Part shown: one piece after another, positions 7,468 through 15,586 of the stretch | Layout: every line of letters starts with the position of its first letter | Position numbering within the stretch: position 1 is the first letter of the stretch | Assembly (NCBI GenBank): GCA_000403255.2 | Contig: KE159574.1 | Location: 15,182-79,181 of the forward strand | Length of the DNA stretch: 64,000 nt | Source: Lachnospiraceae bacterium 3-1 | GTDB taxonomy: Bacteria > Bacillota > Clostridia > Lachnospirales > Lachnospiraceae | Reading direction: 5' to 3' | Notes under the pieces: generated by a model | What the model was told of the DNA's origin: nothing | The model's input: the letters and a program-made list of their open reading frames with translations, nothing else | The model's database searches: none | Made by a program: the position numbers and the translations under genes

Positions 7468-8504
7468 CAGCTCTCACCCCCAATCCTTGAATAATCGATG
7501 GACGGCGTGTTATTGCGTTTCGTCCTGCAGTTCTCGTTTTTATCCGTAGGCCGTATGGGATAATGTTCCCCCTCATAAAGGATGAAGGCACTGGACATGT
7601 CGTCTGGCAGGAAGCGGATTTCCACTTTTGAAGAAATGAACTGCATGGGAACGTCATAGGACACCTTGTCGATGGAGACGGTAGAGTCCTTGTTCACCTT
7701 CCTGGTGATGCGGTTCAGGAAACATTCCTCCAGCCACTCCCTGGACTTGGGGCTCCGGATGGAGGAGCGTGTCTGCTGGTAGCGTTCCATGGGCGTGGTG
7801 CCGATGCCGGAATGGACAGATGTATTGTAGGTGCGCATATAGTCCTTAAGCAGCCCGTTGAACTGCGCCAGCGAGGCAACGGAATCCAGGTCCAGTGTAT
7901 AGAGCCATGTCTCCTTGAGCGTCCTGAACTGGCGTTCTATCTTGGCCTTGGAAGCACCGTCACGGATCTTTGTGTGTAAAAGTACGGTGCCGATGGAGCC
8001 GCAGATGAGGGAGAGCTGCTCATTCGAGTAGCTGCAGCCATTATCGACATAGAGCTTAGCCAGGATCCCATGGGCTGCCACGGCTTCCTTCAACACCTTC
8101 TGGAAGTTGTAGGCGTTGTCGTTATAGAAGAGCCCGCCGCCCACCAGGAAGCGGGAGTGGTCATCAATGACCATGATGCAGTAGACTCTCCTGCGCTGGC
8201 CGTCCTCCGTGATATAAGGCAGGTAACAGGTATCGGCCTGCCACATCTTTCCAAAGGCGTCTTCTTCAAATGCTTTCCGGTCCCGCATGCCGGGGTTGCG
8301 TGCCGATTTCAGGTCATGCCTCTTCACGAAGCGCTGGACGGCGCAGACGCTGACCGTGGCAGGGATGAAGGCTTCTTCCACGAGGTGCCGGTGGATCTGG
8401 GTAGAGTTCAGCCGTGGGAATGTTTCCTTGAGGCGGTAGATCTCTTCGATGGCCGTGTCCGGGAGCACCCGGGTGGAGCCCTTGTCGGAACGTTCCTGTG
8501 GCAT
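7467..8504 (-). CDS. DDE (rve-type) transposase
   Basis: The product is 345 residues. The integrase core is visible: WQADTCYLPY (first Asp), LYVDNGCSYSN (second Asp) and GASKAKIERQFRTLKE (Glu). A short helical N-terminus and a basic C-terminal domain complete it. The enzyme would cut and join transposon ends with the adjacent ATPase. The listed ATG follows a segment (ALLHHYQNGGIDAL) that still looks like transposase HTH sequence but is separated from upstream coding by TGA. The true N-terminus is therefore either produced by frameshifting from the upstream DUF6431 gene or has been lost. Activity is uncertain for that reason. Confidence 0.75.
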   Translation of the reverse strand: MPQERSDKGSTRVLPDTAIEEIYRLKETFPRLNSTQIHRHLVEEAFIPATVSVCAVQRFVKRHDLKSARNPGMRDRKAFEEDAFGKMWQADTCYLPYITEDGQRRRVYCIMVIDDHSRFLVGGGLFYNDNAYNFQKVLKEAVAAHGILAKLYVDNGCSYSNEQLSLICGSIGTVLLHTKIRDGASKAKIERQFRTLKETWLYTLDLDSVASLAQFNGLLKDYMRTYNTSVHSGIGTTPMERYQQTRSSIRSPKSREWLEECFLNRITRKVNKDSTVSIDKVSYDVPMQFISSKVEIRFLPDDMSSAFILYEGEHYPIRPTDKNENCRTKRNNTPSIDYSRIGGES

Positions 8505-8899
8505 GAGCGCGTCGATGCCGCCGTTCTGGTAGTGATGGAGAAGCGCTCACAGAGTCTCTCCACGGTAGACAGACGCAGAAAATACTCCGCGAGGACGCGG
8601 AGGATGAAGAACAGGCCATAGCCGGAGTAAGGGACGATGAAGTCCGGGAGGATGGCATGGGTATGGCCGCAGGTACAGATGAGGCGCATGATACAGAGGC
8701 TGTGGCGGACAGGGACACCACTTATAAAGTCGACCAGGGAACGGCCATAATAGGCATGGATGCGGCAGGAACCCCTGGCCCCACAGCAGGGACAGGTCTG
8801 AAATTCCGGGTGGAATCTCTTCATAAAGGAATCAAAGAGGGCTTTTGATGAACTTTTTATGCGGATTAGCTTGCAAAACAGGGAGTTTTCTCTTATCAT
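8408..8899 (-). CDS. DUF6431-like zinc-finger protein, overlapping the transposase
   Basis: The start at 8899 (MIRENSLFCKLI) is chosen over an earlier ATG because the extra 49 residues look non-coding. The recognisable part is about 130 residues: a CPCCG...C cluster, a CTCGHTHAILPDFIVPY motif and the helix LSTVERLCERF. It resembles DUF6431 domains that precede DDE transposases and probably bind metal and DNA. From about 8540 onward the frame reads through transposase sequence in the wrong phase, so the last 40 or so residues are not native. A -1/+1 shift here would join this domain to the transposase. Confidence 0.6.
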   Translation of the reverse strand: MIRENSLFCKLIRIKSSSKALFDSFMKRFHPEFQTCPCCGARGSCRIHAYYGRSLVDFISGVPVRHSLCIMRLICTCGHTHAILPDFIVPYSGYGLFFILRVLAEYFLRLSTVERLCERFSITTRTAASTRSCHRNVPTRAPPGCSRTRPSKRSTASRKHSHG

Positions 8900-8970
8900 A
8901 GTATATGTCGGTGGTGCCGGAGCCTCACAAGTGGGACATGATCCCGTATACGGCAGGCACACTGGTATGT

Positions 8971-9017
8971 GAGAGAAAGAACGAACTGTTGGAGGGGCTG
9001 TTCTTTCTCTTTTTTTT
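8971..9017 (+). terminator. Rho-independent terminator at the transposon's right side
   Basis: A perfect 11-bp stem (AGAGAAAGAAC/GTTCTTTCTCT) with a 17-base loop is followed by a run of T. It works on the + strand, against the transposon's own genes, so it would stop + strand transcripts that cross the element from reaching the array genes beyond it. Confidence 0.75.
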
Positions 9018-9133
9018 GTTCCATAAAAACTATATCGGAATGACATGGGATGGTCAAGAGGGAAACGTGCCGCATCCTACAGCACGCTCTTGTAGATAGT
9101 ATTTGACACTTGAGAATTTAATTTGACGTTTTT

Positions 9134-10471
9134 GTGCGGGAGACAGGAACTTTAGTTTGCTGGGCTACAATTAAGGATGAGACGAGCAGACTGAAAGGAA
9201 ACCTCAGTGATGATAAAGATGTGGATTTTTATAATTTTTCCATCCCATTTATGAGTATGCAGAGGAATTACTTTAGCGTTGAGGCTTATCTGGATATGCC
9301 GGATGGGTGCGATTATGACCTTACCTTGTATGACGAATACGGCAATCAGGTAGGAAAGGCAGAGTGGGACGGGGAAGGCCGGAAGAAGCTGAACATCCCG
9401 AATTGGGATATAGACACCAATAAATACTGTCTCAAGGTGGAAAAGGGAAACGGGGAGGCGGTTTCCCCGGATGATTATTACAAGATCGGTTTCCATGTTT
9501 CCGAAAATAAGGAGCATGAAAAGACGGATGCCGTCAGGGAAGCATATGGGAATCTCCATAATGCATACAGCCGGAAGGATGGAAACTGGCGGGAGTATCT
9601 TGATAAATATAATGCCGTCTTAAAGGAGACGGAGCAGAATTACAGAAAAGAGCTGGAGCAGCTCCACCAGAAGCAGTTTGACAGCCTGCCGGAAGAAAAG
9701 AAGTATAAGGGTGGGCGTACCGTGGATGAACTGCTTAAGGACATGGCGGAGGGGAAGGGCTTAAACGATGCGGAACTGGAGTATGTGAAGATTTTTGCCA
9801 ACCTGAAAGACATGGAAAAGGCACAGAATAAAGCAGAACTGAAAAACAGCTTTTCAGATGATTTCGTTAAGGATTTGGAGGGGATGGGCATTTCCCGTGA
9901 CGACATAGAAGGTATGCGTGTAAGGATTGGGAGCAATGGGGATGTGGCTGTGGACGGGATAGAGGATAGAGCCGTCCGGGAACAGGTACAGAAACTGATA
10001 GATGAAAAATACGGTGACCGGATGTACCAGTATTACATAGGGATTGCGGACAGCGTGGGGAATCTGTCCTCTAATGCATATCAATATGCTACGGACGTGC
10101 AGGAAGTCCGGCGTTACCTGAAAGGGGTTACGGGAGAGGATATTCCATTAGAAAATCTTTATCTGACGCCCGACGGGAAGATTGGAGGGCTGCCGGAGAA
10201 AGCTGCCAGCCTTATCAATAAGACAAAGGACAATGCCAAGATAGAACGGATGAAGGATGCGCTGGTGGATATCATAGGGAATATCAGGATAAGCGGCGGT
10301 CTGGGAATTCCCGATTTTACTTCACAGTTCCAGTTTAAGGACGGGGCGTTCTTTGTGATGGACAGCGGTTTTGCGGTGGATATGGGCGCACTGGATGGCC
10401 GTCTGACCCCACAGTCTTCTGGCAATATGTATTCTGATATGTATAAATATCAGTTTAGGAAAGTGTTATAA
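9134..10471 (+). CDS. 5'-truncated array protein with PPC-like beta domain
   Basis: The listed frame is 445 residues from a GTG without a ribosome site. It opens right after the transposon, so the N-terminus is missing. Residues of about 25-115 (DVDFYNFSIP...YDLTLYDEYGNQVGKAEW...YCLKVEKGNG) read like a bacterial pre-peptidase C-terminal (PPC) beta-sandwich. The remaining 330 residues are helical with a Lys/Glu-rich coil (about 140-240) and a soluble C-terminal domain ending near RLTPQSSGNMY. PPC domains are usually extracellular, which hints that array products are exported. Gene remnant or internally started protein; function unknown. Confidence 0.55.
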   Translation: MRETGTLVCWATIKDETSRLKGNLSDDKDVDFYNFSIPFMSMQRNYFSVEAYLDMPDGCDYDLTLYDEYGNQVGKAEWDGEGRKKLNIPNWDIDTNKYCLKVEKGNGEAVSPDDYYKIGFHVSENKEHEKTDAVREAYGNLHNAYSRKDGNWREYLDKYNAVLKETEQNYRKELEQLHQKQFDSLPEEKKYKGGRTVDELLKDMAEGKGLNDAELEYVKIFANLKDMEKAQNKAELKNSFSDDFVKDLEGMGISRDDIEGMRVRIGSNGDVAVDGIEDRAVREQVQKLIDEKYGDRMYQYYIGIADSVGNLSSNAYQYATDVQEVRRYLKGVTGEDIPLENLYLTPDGKIGGLPEKAASLINKTKDNAKIERMKDALVDIIGNIRISGGLGIPDFTSQFQFKDGAFFVMDSGFAVDMGALDGRLTPQSSGNMYSDMYKYQFRKVL

Positions 10472-10495
10472 ACAGCGGTTAGGAGGATTTAAAAA

Positions 10496-10993
10496 ATGAG
10501 CATAAACGGAATAGGGACGGCAGCTTATCCGATAGGAAGGTATCCGGCGGGAAAAGCAGAAAAGAGCGCAGAATTTGGGACTGCGGGATTTATGGATATA
10601 GCGGCGGAAAAGGCAGCGCAGGATAAAGCAGCCGATCAGGATGAAAAAGCCTTTGAGATGGTTGGCCGGGGCGCCCCGCAGGGTGTAAAGGATGCGTGGA
10701 TGGATGCGGCGAAAGAAGTAAATGCAAATGGCATGGGAATCCGGGGCAACGGGATGATGAGCCATATATCGCAGATGATGGTGCAGCGGCTCAACAAACA
10801 GCTTAGGGGTGAAACGGAGAATTTTGACATTCTTGGAAATACAGTGGAATCTGCGATCCAGGCAACGAAACAGGCACTGTACGATTTGGAGCATCCCGTG
10901 GTATATACGCCCAGAAGCATAGAGGTTCAGCAGGCGCGCATCAAAGAAGGGGAATTTTACAGGGCATTTTTGGAGAAGCTGGAACGGTTATAG
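10496..10993 (+). CDS. NGIG-signature small protein
   Basis: The product is 165 residues from an ATG preceded by TAGGAGGATTT. The N-terminus MSINGIGTAAYP carries the full signature including Tyr-Pro. An Ala/Lys/Glu-rich helical stretch follows (about 20-55), then a compact helical domain (GVKDAWMDAAKEVNANGMG, about 62-80) and a C-terminal amphipathic helix. There is no signal peptide, Cys or catalytic motif. It lies 24 bases after the PPC-like gene, so it is probably co-transcribed. Function is unknown. Confidence 0.75.
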   Translation: MSINGIGTAAYPIGRYPAGKAEKSAEFGTAGFMDIAAEKAAQDKAADQDEKAFEMVGRGAPQGVKDAWMDAAKEVNANGMGIRGNGMMSHISQMMVQRLNKQLRGETENFDILGNTVESAIQATKQALYDLEHPVVYTPRSIEVQQARIKEGEFYRAFLEKLERL

Positions 10994-11000
10994 ATGCTTT

Positions 11001-11072
11001 TCGCAATAAGCCACAAGGCGAATAAGACGGAGCAGGGGCGGCTCTGAACGCCAGAGGAGCCGCAGTATCGAA
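11001..11072. repeat. Intergenic hairpin, possible divergent copy of the structured repeat
   Basis: GCGGCTCT at 11038 pairs with AGGAGCCGC at about 11055, giving an 8-bp stem upstream of the next gene's ribosome site. The preceding ATAAGCCACAA...GGAGCAGGGGC loosely follows the order of copies 1 and 2, but similarity is low. Confidence 0.35.
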
Positions 11073-11085
11073 GGAGGATTTTAAA

Positions 11086-11766
11086 ATGGCTGTCAGCGGA
11101 GTAGGGCAAAATTATTATCAGAACAATATGGAAACAAAGAGGAACACAAAAAATGTAAACAGTGCGGATAAGTTTGCGCTGGAAAAGACAGGAAGCACGC
11201 AGGGATTATCGGAAGCGGAAGAAATGGAACAGTTTAAGAAGGAATTTTACGAAGATCTGTCTAAAGTCACCAATCACAGGACGGTGAGCAATGCGGCTGT
11301 CAATATCTCGGAGGCGGCATTCAGAGCGATGAAGGAAAACCCGCAATATAAGGAAAAGGTTCTTTCGCTGATCCAAAGGGATTGGGGAGATTCCTATGCG
11401 CCGAGGAATTGTTCCGTGCTGATAACTGTTGGTGCGACGCTGAATGAGTACAGGGCGGATTCATGGCCAGTAGGGTATGATTCGGAATTTGATGTGCGGT
11501 CACAGAACAGTTTCTATAAAAGGACGAGTGAAAAGAAAGACAAACAGGAGGAGCTTCTGGAAAAATATCTGGAAAAGCGGGCGCAGGCTAAGAGACAGCA
11601 GCAGGAGCTGTTGGATGAAAAGGCTGCAAAAGCGGAGCAGGAAAGGAGCAGACTGGAAAAGGCGTGGGCTGGCAGCAGGCAGATGGCGGCGGCATCCAGT
11701 GCCTATGAATCAAATGTGATGATGGAAACTGCTGTAAGCGACGATTCAATGTTCGGTTCGTTATAG
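11086..11766 (+). CDS. NGIG-signature protein with C-terminal coiled coil (possibly DUF6033-like)
   Basis: The product is 226 residues from an ATG preceded by AAGGAGG. The N-terminus MAVSGVGQNYYQNN is a variant of the signature. The globular middle (about residues 45-140) contains FKKEFYEDLSKV, AVNISEAAFRAMKENP and a beta pair ending ITVGATLNEYRADSWP. A Lys/Glu/Gln-rich coiled coil fills about 145-195. Its plan matches the gene at 2387, so the array holds at least two protein families in duplicate. From memory it resembles DUF6033 proteins (weak). No catalytic motif or membrane segment is seen. Confidence 0.7.
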   Translation: MAVSGVGQNYYQNNMETKRNTKNVNSADKFALEKTGSTQGLSEAEEMEQFKKEFYEDLSKVTNHRTVSNAAVNISEAAFRAMKENPQYKEKVLSLIQRDWGDSYAPRNCSVLITVGATLNEYRADSWPVGYDSEFDVRSQNSFYKRTSEKKDKQEELLEKYLEKRAQAKRQQQELLDEKAAKAEQERSRLEKAWAGSRQMAAASSAYESNVMMETAVSDDSMFGSL

Positions 11767-11791
11767 TAAAACAATGGAGGAAATTAAGAAA

Positions 11792-12382
11792 ATGAATGTA
11801 AATGGAATAGGAGCAGGATACCCGGCAGCAGGGTATGAGACAAGAAGAACGGAAAGGAATGTTGCGGGGAGGAATTACGCTGACCAGATGTGCAGTATGA
11901 TTCCGGCAACACAGTCGTCCGGCGGAACATTTGAGTTACATATTTCAAACGATAAGGACGGAAAAGCAATCGGCTCAATGTGTGGGACTGATTATTCCCT
12001 TACAGTCTATCAGCCAAACGATTTTGACCCTGCAAATCCAGTGTATAAGGTTAAGGCATGGGATAAAGACGGAAATGTGACAGAACGCATGGTAGATGTG
12101 TCAAAAGTTGATACAAAAAACAGTGACTATATTGATATGTTTGCATATTCCAGCCACTTATCGGCAAGCGGGAAATGTCCGGGCGCACAGTCTGCTTTTA
12201 TCAGGGCAGGGGCAAATCAGCATGGCGCTGACAATAGGACACATGATGACTTGTTCGGGATGGAAGACTGGATCAGCGTTTTAAAGGACGCTATGCAGAC
12301 ACAGTATGATGCCGGGAATTTGAAAGACTATCTGGATTATAAGCAGTTTTGGGATTTTCTGAATAAGCAGGATTGCCAATGA
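11792..12382 (+). CDS. NGIG-signature small protein, paralogue of the 1250-1786 gene
   Basis: The product is 196 residues. The ATG at 11792 is chosen because AATGGAGG lies upstream and the N-terminus then reads MNVNGIGAGYPA, matching the paralogue's MNVNGIGVAGYPA. The central NPVYKVKAWDKDGNV...VDVSKV block and the C-terminal helices (DYLDYKQFWDFLN) align with the first NGIG gene. The N-terminal half has an insertion rich in Ser and Gly. It is the last intact gene of the array and is followed by a probable terminator. Function is unknown. Confidence 0.8.
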   Translation: MNVNGIGAGYPAAGYETRRTERNVAGRNYADQMCSMIPATQSSGGTFELHISNDKDGKAIGSMCGTDYSLTVYQPNDFDPANPVYKVKAWDKDGNVTERMVDVSKVDTKNSDYIDMFAYSSHLSASGKCPGAQSAFIRAGANQHGADNRTHDDLFGMEDWISVLKDAMQTQYDAGNLKDYLDYKQFWDFLNKQDCQ

Positions 12383-12391
12383 AACACAAAC

Positions 12392-12432
12392 GATAAAAGG
12401 GAACCGGCAGGGATATGCGGTTTCCCTTATTC
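12392..12432 (+). terminator. Probable terminator after the NGIG array
   Basis: AAAAGGGAA-CCG pairs with CGG-TTTCCCTT around a short loop, followed by a T/A-rich stretch. It ends the array transcript just beyond the last gene. Confidence 0.5.
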
Positions 12433-12747
12433 CATATCGGTAAGGGAAAGTAATTTTCATGGATAATATTCTTTTGTTTTTTATGCGCCATTCATGATTA
12501 AAATGATATGACAACCATACCGGGGGTGAATGCAGCCATTGTACCCCTTTTAAGCGGCTTTGCAAAGCTGGAAGATGAAATATTCCATTGAAACAAAAGG
12601 CAGTTACAGTTAGAAGTGAAAAAATAGAATTGCTTTAAGCCCGCCAAATAAAAAAAACGGCGTCTTTGGTGGGTGTGATTTGGCACGCCTAAATAGCAGA
12701 ACCATAGATTTCCCTTCAAACCCGTTTTGAGTTTGGAGGAAAGGAAT
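12433..12747. other. Non-coding remnant of a conjugative-type element
   Basis: No intact gene is seen. Short frames in mixed phases (for example VNAAIVPLLSGFAKLEDEIF around 12526) look like decayed coding sequence of the kind that precedes the sigma-like gene of Tn916-type elements. A small GGCG-rich inverted segment lies near 12650. Confidence 0.35.
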
Positions 12748-12837
12748 ATGGAGGGTAACCGCCCAAAAAGAAGAAAGGATAAGTATAATCCTTATACTAT
12801 ATGCGAAAAAGACGGACAGTATGTAAACGGTAGATAG
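12748..12837 (+). pseudogene. Sigma-factor-like protein of an integrative element, 5' stub
   Basis: ATG follows TTTGGAGGAAAGG and reads MEGNRPKRRKDKYNPYTICE, the familiar start of the sigma-70-like HTH protein carried by Tn916-type and related conjugative elements (usually about 140 residues). Only about 25 native residues remain before the IS66 left end begins at 12822-12823. The rest of the gene is not found on the other side of the IS, so flanking DNA was deleted. Confidence 0.6.
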
Positions 12838-12945
12838 TGCGTACCTCGACTATGAGGGCAAAGTGTGTGACAATAGACTATATTTCTATCATGAGTATTA
12901 AAAGTTAAGCCTTAACTTTTGATACCGTTATACGGAGGTAAGTCT

Positions 12946-13320
12946 ATGAACTCAGCAACAACAGCAGTGGCTGTACAATACCGCTTAAAAGAGTGGGCAG
13001 AGCAGATCAGGGAATGCCAGAACCGGCCCGCAGGCATGAGTGTCGTTGATTGGTGTGCAAGCCACGGCATTACGAAAGCGAACTACTATTACAGGCTGCG
13101 CCGTGTAAGGCAGGTGTGTCTGGAAAACCTTCCGCCGGAGACTCCGGCGCAGCAGATCGTCCCGGTAACCCCCTGCCTCCTGCATCAGGAAACACAAGAC
13201 GATGCCGATGCGCGGCTGGGGCTTTCTGTTTCTGTAAACGGCCTTTCCATCCACGTGACGGAATCCACACCCATGCCGCTGCTTGCGGCAGTCCTTAAGG
13301 TGGTGCGGAATGCTGAATGA
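12946..13320 (+). CDS. tnpA: IS66 accessory protein TnpA
   Basis: The product is 124 residues. The ATG at 12946 follows ACGGAGG. It contains a helix-turn-helix-like segment WCASHGITKANYYYRLRRVR (about residues 29-48), characteristic of the IS66 first gene, which probably binds IS ends. Its end overlaps tnpB by 11 bases, so the two are translated as a pair. Length is normal for the family. Confidence 0.8.
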   Translation: MNSATTAVAVQYRLKEWAEQIRECQNRPAGMSVVDWCASHGITKANYYYRLRRVRQVCLENLPPETPAQQIVPVTPCLLHQETQDDADARLGLSVSVNGLSIHVTESTPMPLLAAVLKVVRNAE

Positions 13321-13672
13321 CGCCACCTGCTTTAAAGCCGTCTACATTGTCTGCGGCTACACCGATCTGCGCGCCGGGATGGACCGGCTGGCGGCACTTG
13401 TGGAAACACAGACCGGGAACCGGCCATATATCCCGGATACACTCTATCTTTTCTGCGGAAGGCGCACAGACCGCATCAAGGGGCTTGTATGGGAAGGGGA
13501 CGGCTGGCTCCTGTTATGCAAGCGGCTCTCGGAAAGCCGGTTCCAGTGGCCGCGCACCCCGGAGGAGGTGCGTGAATTAACGCCGCAGCAGTTCCGATGG
13601 CTGATGGAAGGGCTGACAATCACCCCGAAGAGATTGGTCAGGCCGGTGGAACCGCCGGAATGCATGGGATGA
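13310..13672 (+). CDS. tnpB: IS66 accessory protein TnpB (IS66 Orf2)
   Basis: The product is 120 residues with the conserved core VYIVCGYTDLRAGMDRLA and LFCGRRTDRIKGLVWEGDGW. This is the IS66 Orf2 signature. The exact role in transposition is not settled, though the gene is required in several IS66 elements. The start at 13310 overlaps tnpA. The frame is complete. Confidence 0.85.
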   Translation: MLNDATCFKAVYIVCGYTDLRAGMDRLAALVETQTGNRPYIPDTLYLFCGRRTDRIKGLVWEGDGWLLLCKRLSESRFQWPRTPEEVRELTPQQFRWLMEGLTITPKRLVRPVEPPECMG

Positions 13673-13947
13673 CTTTGTGCAAAACGGAGAAATTTTCAGA
13701 CGGTCTTCCTGCCGGAAAAAATGTCGCGCCTTATCCCTGCCAAACCGCGCTGCGCACCATAAAGGAGTCCAGAATGAACGCAGACATGCTTTTCCCTCCT
13801 GAAAAGGGTTCTGGAAACAGCATCATACAAAGGCAGCATCCGCTGGTTCAACCATAGGCATTATGACGGACATCCGGCAACGCCGGGTTCGCAAAAATCC
13901 CGTATTCATGGCATCATAAGGCTATCAGGATACCGGGAGAAAACAGC

Positions 13948-15402
13948 ATGGCCTTAAAATATACGGAAGAACAACTGAACAGTCTTGACAGGGAAACGCT
14001 TATCAGGCTGTTCCTGTCGCAGCAGGAACAGCTTGAAAATATCGACCATACGCTTCAGCTTGTTTTGGAGCAGACGGCGGATATAAAACGGCATCGGTTT
14101 GGCCGGTCAACAGAGAAACATGAAATCGAAGATCAGATTTCCTTTATGGAAGTGGACGGGAAGGTCGTATTCTTTAACGAATCCGAGGCTGTCGCTGCAG
14201 AGGAAAACGCGCTGGAAGAGCCGGAAGGCGTTTCCCACACAAAACCGAAGAAAAAGCAGGGGAAACGGGAAGAAGGCCTGGAGGGGCTTCCGGCAGTTGT
14301 GGCGGAACATTCCATGACGGATGGGGAGCTGGAAGATAAATTTGGAAAAGACGGCTGGAAACAGCTCCCGGATGAAGTATACCGCAGGTATAGCTTTACC
14401 CCCGGCAAAGATTGGGGTGGAAGAACACCATGTAAAAGTGTGCGCCGGGAAGGAAACGGAAGAGGTCGTCAAGGCGCCGCATCCGCAGACTTTATTAAGG
14501 GGAAGCCTTGTGTCCCCGTCTCTTGAGGCGGCAGTGATGAACGCAAAGTATGTCAATGCCGCCCCTCTTTACCGCCAGGAGCAGGAATTTGAGCGTTATG
14601 GTCTGCATATCTCAAGACAGAACATGGCAAACTGGACAATCCAATGCGCAGACAGATGCCTCGCTGTTCTCTATGATTACCTACATGAAAAACTGTACAG
14701 TTATCATGTGCTGCAGGCAGACGAAACACCTGTGCTGGTGAACAAAGACGGCCGCCCTGCCGGATCAAAAAGCTACATGTGGGTATACCGCACCGGACGG
14801 ATGCACACAGAACGCCAGATTGTCCTGTATGAATACCAGAAGACGCGCAATGCCAGCCATCCCAGAGAGTTTTTAAAAGACTTCAACGGCGTATGCGTCA
14901 CGGACGGATATCAGGTCTACCACACCATTGAAGGCGAACGGGAAGACCTGCGGGTCGCGGGATGCTGGTCCCATGCCAGGCGGAGGCTTATTTCGCATGG
15001 GTTCGTGAAAACCTCCCAAAAGTGCCGCAGAAAAGCAAGACGTGGGAAGGTTTCAATTATTCCCTGAACCAGGAGAAATACCTGAAAGTGTTCCTGGACG
15101 ATGGCGAAGCGCCGATGGACAATAACGCTGCGGAACAGTCCATCCGCGGATTCTGTGTCGGCAAGAAAAACTGGGTGATGATCGATACCATTGCCGGCGC
15201 AAAGTCCAGCGCCATCATCTACAGCATTGCGGAAACCGCGAAAGCAAACAACTTGAAGCCGTATGATTACTTTGAATTTCTGCTTACCGAGATCCCAAAG
15301 CATCTGGATGATACAGACCGCAGTTTTCTGGATGACCTGCTCCCCTGGTCACCAAGCCTGCCGGAGAACTGCCGGAAGCCTGGTAAGAATGAAATGAAAT
15401 AA
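13948..15402 (+). pseudogene. tnpC: IS66 transposase TnpC, broken by a frameshift and an internal deletion
   Basis: Three frames share one protein: 13948-about 14400 (N-terminal coiled coil and zinc-like region), about 14400-14990 (core with LQADETPVLVNKDG, first Asp, and VTDGYQVYH, second Asp), and about 14985-15402 (GEAPMDNNAAEQSIRGFCVGKKNW, catalytic Glu, plus the C-terminus). The first junction is one extra base in a C5 run at 14399-14403. At the second, the sequence jumps from CWSHARRR to EAYFAWVREN. Relatives have roughly 60 residues there, so a deletion with a frameshift occurred. The transposase cannot be active. Confidence 0.85.
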
Positions 15403-15405
15403 AGA

Positions 15406-15448
15406 CTGGAGCAAATCTGTTTCTATCATACAGGTTTGCTCCAGTTTT
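15406..15448 (+). terminator. Terminator at the end of IS66 tnpC
   Basis: A 14-bp stem (CTGGAGCAAATCTG/CAGGTTTGCTCCAG, one G-T pair) with an 11-base loop is followed by TTTT. It lies between the tnpC stop and the right inverted repeat. Confidence 0.8.
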
Positions 15449-15586
15449 GTATAGGTACTCACTATCTACCGTTTACAGAAAGAGTTCCTTCCTATAATAA
15501 TGGCAGGCATGGATAGCCATGAAAACGAACCTTGAAAAATTCATATAGTGCATCCCGTAGAAATCAATTACGGGAGGATATAGCCA

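Larger units (their letters stand above)
6281..9125 (-). mobile_element. Four-gene GC-rich transposon (DUF6431 / DDE / AAA / DUF6618)
   Basis: Four minus-strand genes run 8899 to 6325: a Cys-rich DUF6431-like protein, a DDE transposase, an ATPase of the TniB/ExeA type and a DUF6618-like protein. By eye the block is clearly richer in G and C than the flanks. It separates a broken small frame (6164) from a gene without a start (9134), so it sits inside the array. Exact ends were not found. A weak pair AAGTGTC (6132) and GACACTT (about 9106) might mark them but would include part of the flanking genes. Borders are approximate. Confidence 0.65.
12822..15477 (+). mobile_element. IS66-family insertion sequence, defective
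   Basis: Terminal inverted repeats of about 25 bp are visible: TGTAAACGGTAGATAGTG at 12822 and its complement CACTATCTACCGTTTACA ending at 15477, with one mismatch over the first 24 positions. Inside are tnpA, tnpB and a broken tnpC in the usual IS66 order. No 8-bp target duplication is present (GGACAGTA-like versus GAAAGAGT), which fits a later deletion beside the element. The 275 bases between tnpB and tnpC contain no gene that I can support. Confidence 0.85.

Noticed and set aside
6132..9113. AAGTGTC/GACACTT as the transposon's inverted repeats
   Set aside because: Only seven bases match and the left copy lies inside a frame with a good start; could be chance.
9857..10084. Minus-strand frames inside the PPC-like gene
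   Set aside because: They lack start signals and known motifs and lie wholly opposite the long plus-strand coding frame.
12498..12719. Minus-strand 73-residue frame
   Set aside because: It is a common spurious frame opposite the leader of conjugative-element sigma genes; no start signal.
13597..13857. Small plus-strand frame between tnpB and tnpC
   Set aside because: It overlaps tnpB out of phase and has no ribosome site or known IS66 counterpart.
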